Below are positions 53,198 to 60,570 of a DNA stretch of 64,000 bases, piece after piece; position 1 is the first letter of the stretch, and each line of letters starts with the position of its first letter. The stretch lies in the NCBI GenBank assembly GCA_028820845.1, contig JAPPII010000015.1, positions 97,587-161,586 of the forward strand, written 5' to 3'. Origin of the DNA: Candidatus Poribacteria bacterium. GTDB lineage: Bacteria; Poribacteria; WGA-4E; WGA-3G. The translations under genes were made by a program, and so were the position numbers. The notes beneath the pieces were generated by a model, which made no database searches, was not told where the DNA came from, and worked only from the letters and a program-made list of their open reading frames with translations.

Positions 53198-54313
53198 TCA
53201 TCGCCGCCGTGATGCCATATCAAACCCGACTGCAGCGACGAGTACGACACCTTTGATGATGTCCTGCCACGCGGCACCCATGTTTGCCATGCTCATCCCG
53301 TTGTTGAGACTTTCCATGACGAGCGCGCCTAAAATCGCGCCAAAGATGCTCCCACGTCCACCCATTAAACTGGCACCACCGATGACACACGCAGCAATAG
53401 TATCCAACTCTAACAACCGGCCGGCTTCTGGACTCGCACTTCCGACGCGTGCTGTTAAGACAACGCCAGCAATCGCCATCAATGCCCCCATCGTCGCGAA
53501 CACCCTCAAGGTAATACTGCGTACGTTGACCCCTGAAAGGTAAGCTGCCTCTGCATTCCCACCGACCGCATAAACATAACGTCCAAAACGGGTGTGGTTC
53601 GCGATAAAATGAAACACAAACGCCAATCCAAACAGAATGCACACTGGAAAAGGAATTCCCTTATGGGCATTCATCACGGCGATGAACCCCGCAATCAGTG
53701 CCGATATCCCGGCTATCTTCAATAGAACGAGGAGTCGGGAGGCTTTTTCAGTGCCATACTGTAGCCGTCTGGTGTGCTGTCGGTAAAAGCGTTCACCACT
53801 TATGCAGAGCCCAACAACCACGAGCCCCCACCCAAGTGTCGGCGAGAGGTAGGCATTACCGATTGCTTTGAGCCAATTGTCTGGCAGTAGGATGGTCTCG
53901 CCTCTGGTAAAGGCTAACATTAAACCACGATACGCCAAAAATCCACCTAACGTAACAATGAATGCGGGGATGCGTTGATACGCCACGAGATAACCTTGCA
54001 TCAGTCCTATTAGAATGCCGATGCAAATAACGGCGAAAAGGGTCAGGAGAATCGGTTGTCCCCACCGCACGTGTATAATTGCTGCGATAGCACCGAGTAA
54101 CCCGGCACCATAACCGACAGAAAGATCAATGTTAGCAGAGACAATAACCAGGGTCATGCCTACAGCAAGAATCGCTGTAACCGCGGCTTGACGGGAGAGG
54201 TTAGACAGGTTCCGTGTACTGAGGAAGGTGCCGCCGGTCAGTAGTGTGAAAATCACCCATACACAGACGAGGGCAAGCACCATCGCATACATACGGAAAT
54301 CGAGGTGCTTCAT
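53198..54313 (-). CDS. Sugar ABC transporter permease (RbsC/XylH type)
   Basis: This 371-residue protein has about ten helices. NLSNLSRQAAVTAILAVGMT, LVIVSANIDLSVGYGAGLLG and RFGRYVYAVGGNAEAAYLSG are the standard blocks of ribose/xylose-class permeases. Its ATG overlaps the TatD stop (ATGA). No binding protein or ATPase of this class is in the window. The 3' end faces the solute-binding gene with a 6-base gap. Insertion in the middle (about 175-200, RFYRQHTRRLQYGTEKASR) is also found in XylH-type members. Confidence 0.88.
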   Translation of the reverse strand: MKHLDFRMYAMVLALVCVWVIFTLLTGGTFLSTRNLSNLSRQAAVTAILAVGMTLVIVSANIDLSVGYGAGLLGAIAAIIHVRWGQPILLTLFAVICIGILIGLMQGYLVAYQRIPAFIVTLGGFLAYRGLMLAFTRGETILLPDNWLKAIGNAYLSPTLGWGLVVVGLCISGERFYRQHTRRLQYGTEKASRLLVLLKIAGISALIAGFIAVMNAHKGIPFPVCILFGLAFVFHFIANHTRFGRYVYAVGGNAEAAYLSGVNVRSITLRVFATMGALMAIAGVVLTARVGSASPEAGRLLELDTIAACVIGGASLMGGRGSIFGAILGALVMESLNNGMSMANMGAAWQDIIKGVVLVAAVGFDMASRRR

Positions 54314-55074
54314 GTTTGTGCGAATAGAATCTCAAAATTTCTTGCCGTCGTTTCACCGATTGTCTCAACGGAAGTGTTACGGAGCTCGGCAATCTTTTCC
54401 GCTACAGCCCGGACATAAGCGGGTTCATTCCGTTTGCCCCGGCGAAACTGCGGTGCCAGCCACGGACAATCCGTCTCTATGAGCAACCGATCTTCAGGCA
54501 CTTCCCTCGCAACCGCTTGGACATCCTTGGCATTTGGGTAGGTCACGATTCCACCGACACCGATATGGAATCCGATAGCAAGGCTTCTGTGCATCAATTC
54601 CACATCGCCAGTAAAGCAGTGCAGGACCCCTCGGATGCTCCCGTGTCGTGCTTCCAATATAGGTAGAATGTCCATATACGCATCACGATTGTGGATAATG
54701 ATGGGCATTTGCATCGCTTCGGCGAGGTCTAACTGTTCCTCAAACGCCGCCTTTTGCAGCAGACGCGGTGAGAGGTTGCGATAATAGTCCAATCCCATCT
54801 CGCCGAGGGCAATCACCTTCGGATGTGCAGCGAGCTTCCGAAATGTCTTAAGAACATCTGGTGTTAGGTCTTTTGCGTCATGCGGATGCATCCCGACGGT
54901 GGCGTAGATGTGTGCATGCTTCTCCGCTAATTCCACTGCGCCGAGGCTCGTCTCCATATCAAATCCGATAACGAGGATAGCAGAGATCCCAGCTTCCTGT
55001 GCGCGTTTTAGCACCACATCACGGTCGCGATCGAATTGGGAGAGCTGAATATGTGCATGCGAATCAATAAGCAT
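54310..55074 (-). CDS. TatD family metal-dependent deoxyribonuclease
   Basis: This 254-residue TIM-barrel hydrolase has all metal ligands: His6 and His8 (IDSHAHI), Glu92 (LGEMGLDYY), His128 (IIHNR), His152 (LHCFTGD) and Asp202 (IETDCPWL). The length is normal. TatD proteins have 3'-5' exonuclease activity on damaged DNA. Its overlap with an ABC permease gene is probably an operon accident. Confidence 0.93.
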   Translation of the reverse strand: MLIDSHAHIQLSQFDRDRDVVLKRAQEAGISAILVIGFDMETSLGAVELAEKHAHIYATVGMHPHDAKDLTPDVLKTFRKLAAHPKVIALGEMGLDYYRNLSPRLLQKAAFEEQLDLAEAMQMPIIIHNRDAYMDILPILEARHGSIRGVLHCFTGDVELMHRSLAIGFHIGVGGIVTYPNAKDVQAVAREVPEDRLLIETDCPWLAPQFRRGKRNEPAYVRAVAEKIAELRNTSVETIGETTARNFEILFAQT

Positions 55075-55078
55075 TTTT

Positions 55079-55200
55079 AGAGCTGTACCATAGCCTGTTA
55101 GGCTGTGGCTCTTTCTACAGTTCGCTGTACCATGGTTTCCTATTAGGAGACCGGGGTTCTTTCTACGGTTCGCGGTCTGCGGTCTGCGGTTCGCGGTTCA
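55079..55200. repeat. Hairpin fragment and short direct repeats
   Basis: ACCATAGCCTGTTAGGCTGT (55089-55108) is another hairpin of type A with paired changes in its stem (GCCT/AGGC). It is followed by alternating GCGGTTC and GCGGTCT heptamers (about 55161-55198). There are no clear terminal repeats. Confidence 0.6.
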
Positions 55201-55203
55201 CCA

Positions 55204-55914
55204 TCACATCAAAGGCGTTCGGATAACGGTTTCCAAAGTATGTGCGCGCGGTGGTTGCGTCACGAGAAACAGAATTAGATCCGCGACATCCTCTGGAAGC
55301 GTGAGATGCGCAATTACATCGTCTGGATGGTTATCACGGCGCATCTTGGTATCCACGGGACCCGGACAAACAACCGAGGCTTTCACCCCGTGCGGTCTGC
55401 CTTCATTATTCGTCGTCTCCGTGAAGCCAACAACAGCGAATTTAGATGCGCAATACGCGCCACCGTTGACATGCCCAGATTTGCCAGAGACTGAGGAAAC
55501 ATTGACGATATGCCCATATTTCTGCTCACACATGTGGCTGAAGACGGCTTGCGTGCCGAGAAATACGCCCTTAAGATTGACCGCCATCGTCAGATCCCAA
55601 TCCTCTTCCCGAATCTTCGGAATCGGGTTGTGGATTGCCACGCCTGCGTTATTAACAAGAATATCCACTTTGCCGAAGGCATCAAGCGTTTGGGCAACCA
55701 TCGCATCGACATCGGTTTTCAACTGAATATCGGTTTTGATAGCGAGTGCACGTCTGCCGAGCTCCTCTACCTCTTTGGCGACAGCGTTTATCTCGGCATC
55801 GGTGCGTGCAGCGAGGACGATATCAGCACCTTCTCTGGCAAACGCTAAAGCGGTTGAATGACCAATGCCGCGTCCGCCGCCTGTGATAATCGCAATACGG
55901 TTTTCAAGTTTCAC
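55204..55914 (-). CDS. Short-chain dehydrogenase/reductase (SDR)
   Basis: This 236-residue classical SDR has the cofactor motif TGGGRGIG (11-18), NNAG (88-91), Ser141 and the catalytic Tyr154-x3-Lys158 (YCASK). It is similar to FabG-like 3-oxoacyl reductases or sugar dehydrogenases; the substrate is unknown. Arg37 after the second strand (AARTDA) favours NADPH. It is the only gene between TatD and the enolase-superfamily gene and has its own upstream hairpins. Confidence 0.9.
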   Translation of the reverse strand: MKLENRIAIITGGGRGIGHSTALAFAREGADIVLAARTDAEINAVAKEVEELGRRALAIKTDIQLKTDVDAMVAQTLDAFGKVDILVNNAGVAIHNPIPKIREEDWDLTMAVNLKGVFLGTQAVFSHMCEQKYGHIVNVSSVSGKSGHVNGGAYCASKFAVVGFTETTNNEGRPHGVKASVVCPGPVDTKMRRDNHPDDVIAHLTLPEDVADLILFLVTQPPRAHTLETVIRTPLM

Positions 55915-55942
55915 GAATTCTCCTTAAAGTAGTAGGGTCTTT

Positions 55943-55994
55943 AGAAAAGCCACACGCGCTTTTCTCCCAGAAAAGCCACACGCGCTTTTCTCCC
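55943..55994. repeat. Tandem 26-bp hairpin units
   Basis: The 26-base unit AGAAAAGCCACACGCGCTTT plus TCTCCC occurs twice with no gap and no mismatch (55943-55968 and 55969-55994). Each unit folds as GAAAAGC...GCTTTTC. Placed 16 bases after the stop of the enolase-superfamily gene, the structures could act as terminators for it. Confidence 0.85.
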
Positions 55995-56010
55995 GCCGTG
56001 TGCCGTTCAC

Positions 56011-57102
56011 CTACGATATTTGATACGCCCCAAGTTTCTGCTTATCGAACAAAATGCCGTGTCCCGGACGATCCGGCGGTGAAAAGTGTCCATCTCTAAG
56101 CACCAAGGTATCTTCAAGTACCGGGTCAAATGATGGAATGTATTCCACAAAAAGCGAGTGCGGCACCGCTGCCGAGAGATGCACGTGTAAATCCATCAGG
56201 AAGTGTGGCGATACGGAAAGCCCGAAGCATGCCGCCGTATGCGCAACTTTCATCCACTCAGAGATACCACCAACGCGGACGGCATCGGGTTGGAGGATGT
56301 CCGCTGCGCCTTGTGCAATGTACTCCTTAAAGACATATTTATTGTAAATCGTCTCGCCAATAGCAATTGGGATAGTCGTTTTCTCGCGGAGTGTGACGTG
56401 GCTCTCCACATCGTCCGCCTCAATCGGCTCCTCAAACCAGAAGAGTCCTGCCTCTTCGACGCGGCAGGCAAGTTGAATCGCTTCCCGTGCGTTCCACTTC
56501 ATATTCGCATCAATCATGAGGTAGGGTTCTTGACCGATCGCCTTCCTGACGGCAAAGATTCGTGCGACGTCCTCGTGGAGGCTGTCGCGTCCGACCTTAA
56601 TCTTGATTCCCTTGAAGCCCTGCTCAACAAATTCGACAGACTGCCTGACAAGCTCATCTTCGGAGAGATGTAACCATCCGCCGTCTGTATTATAAACAGG
56701 AACAGACGCTCTCGCGCCCCCGAGGAGTTGATAGAGCGGCAGTTCCGCGCGTTTTGCCATGAGGTCCCAGAGGGCAATGTCTACCGCTGCCATGCCTAAA
56801 GTGACAATACCGCCTCTCCCTACCCAATGCGTATCCATCCACATCCGGTTCCAAATCCGATCAATGTTGGCGGCATCCTCTTCAAGAAGGATAGGTGTGA
56901 GATAGGCATCCATAATCTGTTTGATCGCCGCTCCACCTTTGCCGATAGTATAGGAAAACCCAGTCCCGATAACGCCATCTGCGTCTTCAATCTCAATGAA
57001 CGGAAACTCCATAGAAACAAAAGTCTGGATAGCATCAACCCGTTCAACTTCAGGTGGGATGTCATAAAGAGATGTGCGAACCGCTTTGATTTTCATCAGC
57101 AT
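56011..57102 (-). CDS. Mandelate racemase/muconate-lactonizing enzyme family (enolase superfamily)
   Basis: The 363 residues have the enolase-superfamily capping domain (1-125) and barrel. The catalytic base is Lys169 in a GIKIKVG motif (with Lys167); metal ligands are Asp198 (MIDAN), Glu224 (WFEEP) and Glu250 (IGET); His300 (SPHF) is the second base. This set is that of the mandelate racemase/acid-sugar dehydratase subgroup. It probably dehydrates or epimerises a sugar acid. It is paired with a TIM-barrel isomerase gene 4 bases upstream. Confidence 0.9.
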   Translation of the reverse strand: MLMKIKAVRTSLYDIPPEVERVDAIQTFVSMEFPFIEIEDADGVIGTGFSYTIGKGGAAIKQIMDAYLTPILLEEDAANIDRIWNRMWMDTHWVGRGGIVTLGMAAVDIALWDLMAKRAELPLYQLLGGARASVPVYNTDGGWLHLSEDELVRQSVEFVEQGFKGIKIKVGRDSLHEDVARIFAVRKAIGQEPYLMIDANMKWNAREAIQLACRVEEAGLFWFEEPIEADDVESHVTLREKTTIPIAIGETIYNKYVFKEYIAQGAADILQPDAVRVGGISEWMKVAHTAACFGLSVSPHFLMDLHVHLSAAVPHSLFVEYIPSFDPVLEDTLVLRDGHFSPPDRPGHGILFDKQKLGAYQIS

Positions 57103-57106
57103 CTGC

Positions 57107-57979
57107 CTACTGTTTTAGGTTCTCAATCATCGCCAATAAATTTTGGATACAGATACGAGAGGCTTCCTCACCGGCTTCAGAGAATGCTTGCCCTGCTGGA
57201 CGATTCAGAATGGCTTCGTCAATTTTCAGTGAGGGTCGCCAATGTGTTTCAAGACAGAGATGTCCTTCGTAACCCTCATCAATCAAGGCTTGTAGTTGCC
57301 CTTCCCAGTCGATAATACCGTCGCCAACAGGCACAGATTCTATTTCGCCCGTATCAGGGTTCGGACCCGCATCCTTGAGATGGGCATGGATCATCGTCGA
57401 TTTCATGCGATTGTAGGCATCAGGATACGGAGTCTCACCACCCTTGGCGTGCGCCTCGTTGGCAGGATCCCAGATACCACGGATATTCGGTGAATCAATC
57501 TCCTCAATAAATTCCCCTGTGAGCTTGGCGGTGCGGAGTGAAGTCGTAGATTCGTTCTCCATGCCGAGGACGATGCCTTCGCCATCTATCATTCTGCGCG
57601 GTTCATCGTAAGAGGCGATAATCTCGTCCCACCGTTTCTCCGTTTCGCCGGTGTCCCAAAAGACGAAGGTACGGATGAGGTTGGTATCAAACGCCTTTGC
57701 TGTCCGGATGCACCCTTTGAGTATCTCAAGATGTTCTTTTCGTTCTGCAGCGTTGTCTATATCGCATTTAAAAAACGGGGATGCGACCCCAATAATTTCT
57801 ATATCCGTGCCGTCGAGTAAGCGTTTCATCTCATCGATGTCGGCATCGGTCAACTCGTTAGGCAGTTTGTCCCAGACCGATCGGATTTCGATGGAGTGCA
57901 GATTGAATTCTTTTACAAAATTAACAACGGTAGCAAAGTCCTGTGAGACCTCGTCGTTGATAACACCGAGTTTAAACAT
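57107..57979 (-). CDS. Sugar phosphate isomerase/epimerase-like TIM barrel
   Basis: I start at ATG 57979 (AAAGGAG upstream), giving 290 residues. The AP-endonuclease-2/xylose-isomerase-like barrel shows LHSIEIRSVWDKLPNELT, IGVASPFFKCDID, a central LGMENESTTS and a metal-binding GIWDPANEAH with IHAHLKDA and LCLETHW. Such enzymes act on inositols, hydroxypyruvate or rare sugars. With the enolase-superfamily gene it probably forms a sugar-acid degradation pair (inference). Confidence 0.87.
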   Translation of the reverse strand: MFKLGVINDEVSQDFATVVNFVKEFNLHSIEIRSVWDKLPNELTDADIDEMKRLLDGTDIEIIGVASPFFKCDIDNAAERKEHLEILKGCIRTAKAFDTNLIRTFVFWDTGETEKRWDEIIASYDEPRRMIDGEGIVLGMENESTTSLRTAKLTGEFIEEIDSPNIRGIWDPANEAHAKGGETPYPDAYNRMKSTMIHAHLKDAGPNPDTGEIESVPVGDGIIDWEGQLQALIDEGYEGHLCLETHWRPSLKIDEAILNRPAGQAFSEAGEEASRICIQNLLAMIENLKQ

Positions 57980-58063
57980 AGTTACATATCTCCTTTGAAA
58001 CTTTGACGATATGTTAGCACAGCGCGGTGTTAATAGCAAGGGGCATTTTCTCTAACTTAGGGT

Positions 58064-58175
58064 CATTTATGGTAAACCTGAAAAATAAATAGACCTTTGA
58101 CCCTCACCTGGTAGGTGCGGTTTCTAACCGCACCGGTGCAGAGTGTCCAATTAATTCTAAGATCTACCATAAATA
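58064..58175. repeat. Dispersed element, terminal type 2, hairpin B
   Basis: It begins CATTTATGGTAAACCTGAAA and ends AGATCTACCATAAATAG, a good inverted pair around GGTGCGGTT-tct-AACCGCACC (58114-58134). It lies just downstream of the HicB-like gene, where a HicA partner might be expected. Confidence 0.82.
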
Positions 58176-58205
58176 GCCCTGATCGGTTTTGGGCATTCTC
58201 TTTAA

Positions 58206-58391
58206 TTAATGCTTCGTACGAGGTGCGGAAGGGAGAAGAATGGTGCCGCTCGTAAGTTCCATGTAAATGTCAAGGAGATTTTCCTCTAATTCCGCTAATG
58301 TTTCGCCCTGCGTCCAATAATCGGGGTATGCCTCAAGGTAGCCAAGAAACATGTCCTCATCTTGCCAGTAAATGTACTTTTGTGTCTTCAT
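58206..58391 (-). CDS. Orphan HicB-like antitoxin-type protein
   Basis: This 61-residue protein has the HicB/UPF0150 fold pattern (FLGYLEAYPDYWTQGETLAE, LEENLLDIYMELTSGTI), a partial RNase H-like domain found in antitoxins. No HicA toxin (small dsRNA-binding fold) is found on either side; a type 2 element lies downstream, 31 bases away. The C-terminus LPSAPRTKH does not resemble the usual end of the family and might be frameshifted. Confidence 0.7.
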   Translation of the reverse strand: MKTQKYIYWQDEDMFLGYLEAYPDYWTQGETLAELEENLLDIYMELTSGTILLPSAPRTKH

Positions 58392-58628
58392 AGATTACCT
58401 CAAATTGTAACATGAGTCCCACATTTGTAGCGTAAATTTTCAGTTTGCGCCTTAGAAGACACAATCTAAATGAAGTCTAAAAAAATAAATGGGTAATCAA
58501 CAGGCAATGAATGGTTTCGCTATTACAAACGGGCCCGCTCGTAGTAGTGCGATTTATCGCACGTTTAGAAATTACCGAATTAAAAAAATTAATCTTCATA
58601 AAGATTGTGCTACAAAAAGGAGAAACCG

Positions 58629-59413
58629 CTACAATGCTGGTAATTTTCTTACAATTTCCACCGTCTTCAAACTGACAGTAATAACACGTCCAATCAAGTC
58701 CACAATATACCGCGGTTGATCTACACAGTTCGGGTCGTTCACAATCCCACTCCGTTTGTCTGTTTTCACACGATACTGATACACGACCCACTCTAATTCG
58801 GATTGATCGCAGCGCGACACTGTTCGTAAAAGCCCGTAAAAGCCGCGACAAACCGCGAGTTCGTCTTGTGCTGTTCGGTTATCAACTCTGCAAGTCGTCT
58901 CCCCAGTGTGGGAACCATCTCCTTGAATTCCGCGACAGCGGCGTGCCAGTTTTCAAGCGCAGCAGGCGGTGCGGCGAAGAGGTGTTGAAGTGCAGCGATC
59001 AGGCGGGTCGGCTCGGTGATATCCACATCAAAAACCCGTTCTCCGTTTTGATAGAGGATACCGCGCTGCGGATTTTGGAAGAAGATATTGTCAAGCGGAT
59101 AGCCAGCATTCCGTTTTTCCTCGACGGCTCTCTGGAGATCATCGTCCATATCCTTCGCTTCCCAATAGGCGAAGGGGAGCCCGTAAGTGTCAAGTATCAC
59201 ACCATCAACGACAATACGGTTGCCTTTTGGGGTACGCATAGCGTATTGGGGAACGAGAGTAGCATCTACCTGTTTCGCGCAAGCATCAAGCAGAAAGGCG
59301 AAAGGGTTACTAACTGCACCTTCGTGTCTGACGTTGTGCTGGTCATATTGCTGCAGCGTGGCGTAGTAGTCCCGAATCGCCTTATGATTGGGTTTAAGAT
59401 TCAGTTGTGGCAT
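58629..59413 (-). pseudogene. Internally deleted type ISP restriction-modification gene
   Basis: From ATG 59413 about 205 residues read as the N-terminal part of type ISP/predicted-helicase restriction enzymes: NPFAFLLDACAKQVDATLVP, then a PD-(D/E)xK-like nuclease motif (IVVDGVILD ... AYWEAKD), then NIFFQNPQRGILYQNGERVF. This frame ends FYEQCRAAINPN. In the next frame the sequence jumps at once to ELEWVVYQYRVKTDKRSGIV with IGRVITVSLKTVEIVRKL, the usual far C-terminus of these proteins. The helicase and methyltransferase body is missing. It is a remnant and is probably inactive. Confidence 0.72.
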
Positions 59414-59472
59414 GTCAGTATGATAGCAAGTTTTGGGCAGAGGGTCAAGAGAAATTGGACGAGATTCAGGGG

Positions 59473-59607
59473 CATTTATGGTAAACTTAAAAAAATAAAT
59501 AGACATTCACGAAGGTTCTCCTTGTAGCATAAACTGTTAGTTTGTGCATCTGGCGAGGTTAGGAAACCTCGCCAGCGAGAATGTTTCATTAATTCTAAGC
59601 CACCATA
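59473..59607. repeat. Dispersed element, terminal type 2, hairpins A and C
   Basis: It begins CATTTATGGTAAACTTAAAA and ends TTAATTCTAAGCCACCATA. Inside are hairpin A (GCATAAACT-gtt-AGTTTGTGC, 59527-59547) and a third hairpin GGCGAGGTT-agga-AACCTCGCC (59552-59573), which looks like an inverted, compensated form of hairpin B. It sits just upstream of the restriction-modification remnant. Confidence 0.78.
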
Positions 59608-59663
59608 GTCTTAAAAGTAGTAGGCACACATTGAATGCCTTCGCTAAAAAATTAATTTTTAAC

Positions 59664-59692
59664 TTGACATCAGTTAGCAAATATAGTATAAT
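59664..59692 (+). promoter_or_regulatory. Perfect consensus sigma70 promoter
   Basis: TTGACA (59664-59669) and TATAAT (59687-59692) are separated by 17 bases. Only a short reading frame resembling a PIN-domain start follows (59747-59809), preceded by AGAGGGAG. Confidence 0.75.
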
Positions 59693-59746
59693 ATATCATA
59701 AAACTTTCCAAAGAGGGAGTATTGTATCAATATCCAAAACACTAAT

Positions 59747-59809
59747 GTGGAAATCGACACAAACGTTTTCAGTGAGTACATAAGTTGCTTACTGACTATC
59801 AACCGCTGA
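59747..59809 (+). pseudogene. PIN-domain toxin stub
   Basis: From GTG 59747 the frame reads V-E-I-D-T-N-V-F-S-E-Y-I and stops after 20 codons. D-T-N-V-x-S-E is the first catalytic motif of VapC-type PIN nucleases. The frame is cut off by a repeat-like stretch (ACCGCTGACTGCTGACGGCT). The strong upstream promoter is consistent with a former toxin locus, but a 20-residue match is short. Confidence 0.4.
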
Positions 59810-59969
59810 CTGCTGACGGCTGAGAGTGGAGCGTAGCGAAACGCCCTGACCGCTGACCGCTAAATAAAAAATGTTACACTTTTCGCCAAATTATTTTTTT
59901 CACAAAAGAAAATTAAACGTCAACAAACCCTTACGGTGACTGGGTTTTCTAACCTTACACACTGTGCAC

Positions 59970-59995
59970 AAAATGTTACACCAGTGTAACATTTT
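59970..59995. promoter_or_regulatory. Perfect 12-bp palindrome, possible operator
   Basis: AAAATGTTACAC CA GTGTAACATTTT is a perfect inverted repeat with a 2-base centre. A half site (AAAATGTTACACTTTT) lies about 100 bases upstream, near 59868. It may be a regulator-binding site in the long leader of glnE. No hairpin-plus-T-run is seen on either strand beyond the symmetric TTTT. Confidence 0.55.
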
Positions 59996-60253
59996 TAAGG
60001 AAAATTACGAAGAAATATATCGTTAAGTTAATGCTATATTCACGTACGTCACTTTCATAGTAACCCTCCTAAAACCCCTAAAGGGAGAAACCCGTCTAAA
60101 CCCACGCCACCCGTGGTGTTACAAGCGTAATGCTGAGAAACGAAAAATGCAGATTCATAGTAACAGGGAAAAAACAACACTTTCATAGACACCCGACAAA
60201 CCCACGTCACACCTGACTTTATGGAGATTTTAAAGGCGCAATTTTCAGAACGT

Positions 60254-60289
60254 TACTATGAATACTATGAATACTATGAATACTATGAA
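60254..60289. repeat. 9-bp tandem repeat, four exact units
   Basis: TACTATGAA occurs four times in tandem without mismatch. Further down, ATACCGTTGATTC is repeated twice (about 60341-60376). Both lie in the roughly 1.1-kb stretch between the restriction-modification remnant and glnE; apart from the items listed separately, I see no gene in 59810-60507. Confidence 0.9.
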
Positions 60290-60507
60290 TCACGACACCG
60301 CTGAACCCCGGTTCATGCCCGGGGAAGCCCATACGGGCTTCATACCGTTGATTCAAGGCATGAATACCGTTGATTCCCTACGGCCATAGAGATATCGCTC
60401 CTATCCTTGTATTACATTCAAGTTCGGACATCCGGATATCCATTAGACGCAAATCCTGATTCTGACAATTAACAAATTTTGACACACGCCGCCTCAGGAA
60501 ATTTGGT

Positions 60508-60537
60508 TTGCAAGGGAGACAAAAAATGTGATAAAAT
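60508..60537 (+). promoter_or_regulatory. Promoter candidate of glnE
   Basis: TTGCAA (60508-60513) and TAAAAT (60532-60537) are 18 bases apart, 33 bases before the ATG of glnE. GAGGAG lies directly upstream of the ATG. Confidence 0.6.
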
Positions 60538-60570
60538 AGCATTAATTGTAACTTTGCTTATAGAGGAGAA

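Noticed and set aside
55161..55198. GCGGTTC/GCGGTCT heptamers as iterons of an origin
   Set aside because: Too few and irregular, with no rep gene or AT-rich unwinding region.
58477..58851. 124-codon minus-strand frame
   Set aside because: It runs through the restriction-modification remnant in a different frame and has odd composition.
59544..59783. 79-codon plus-strand frame
   Set aside because: It begins inside a type 2 element and crosses a promoter; no domain is seen.
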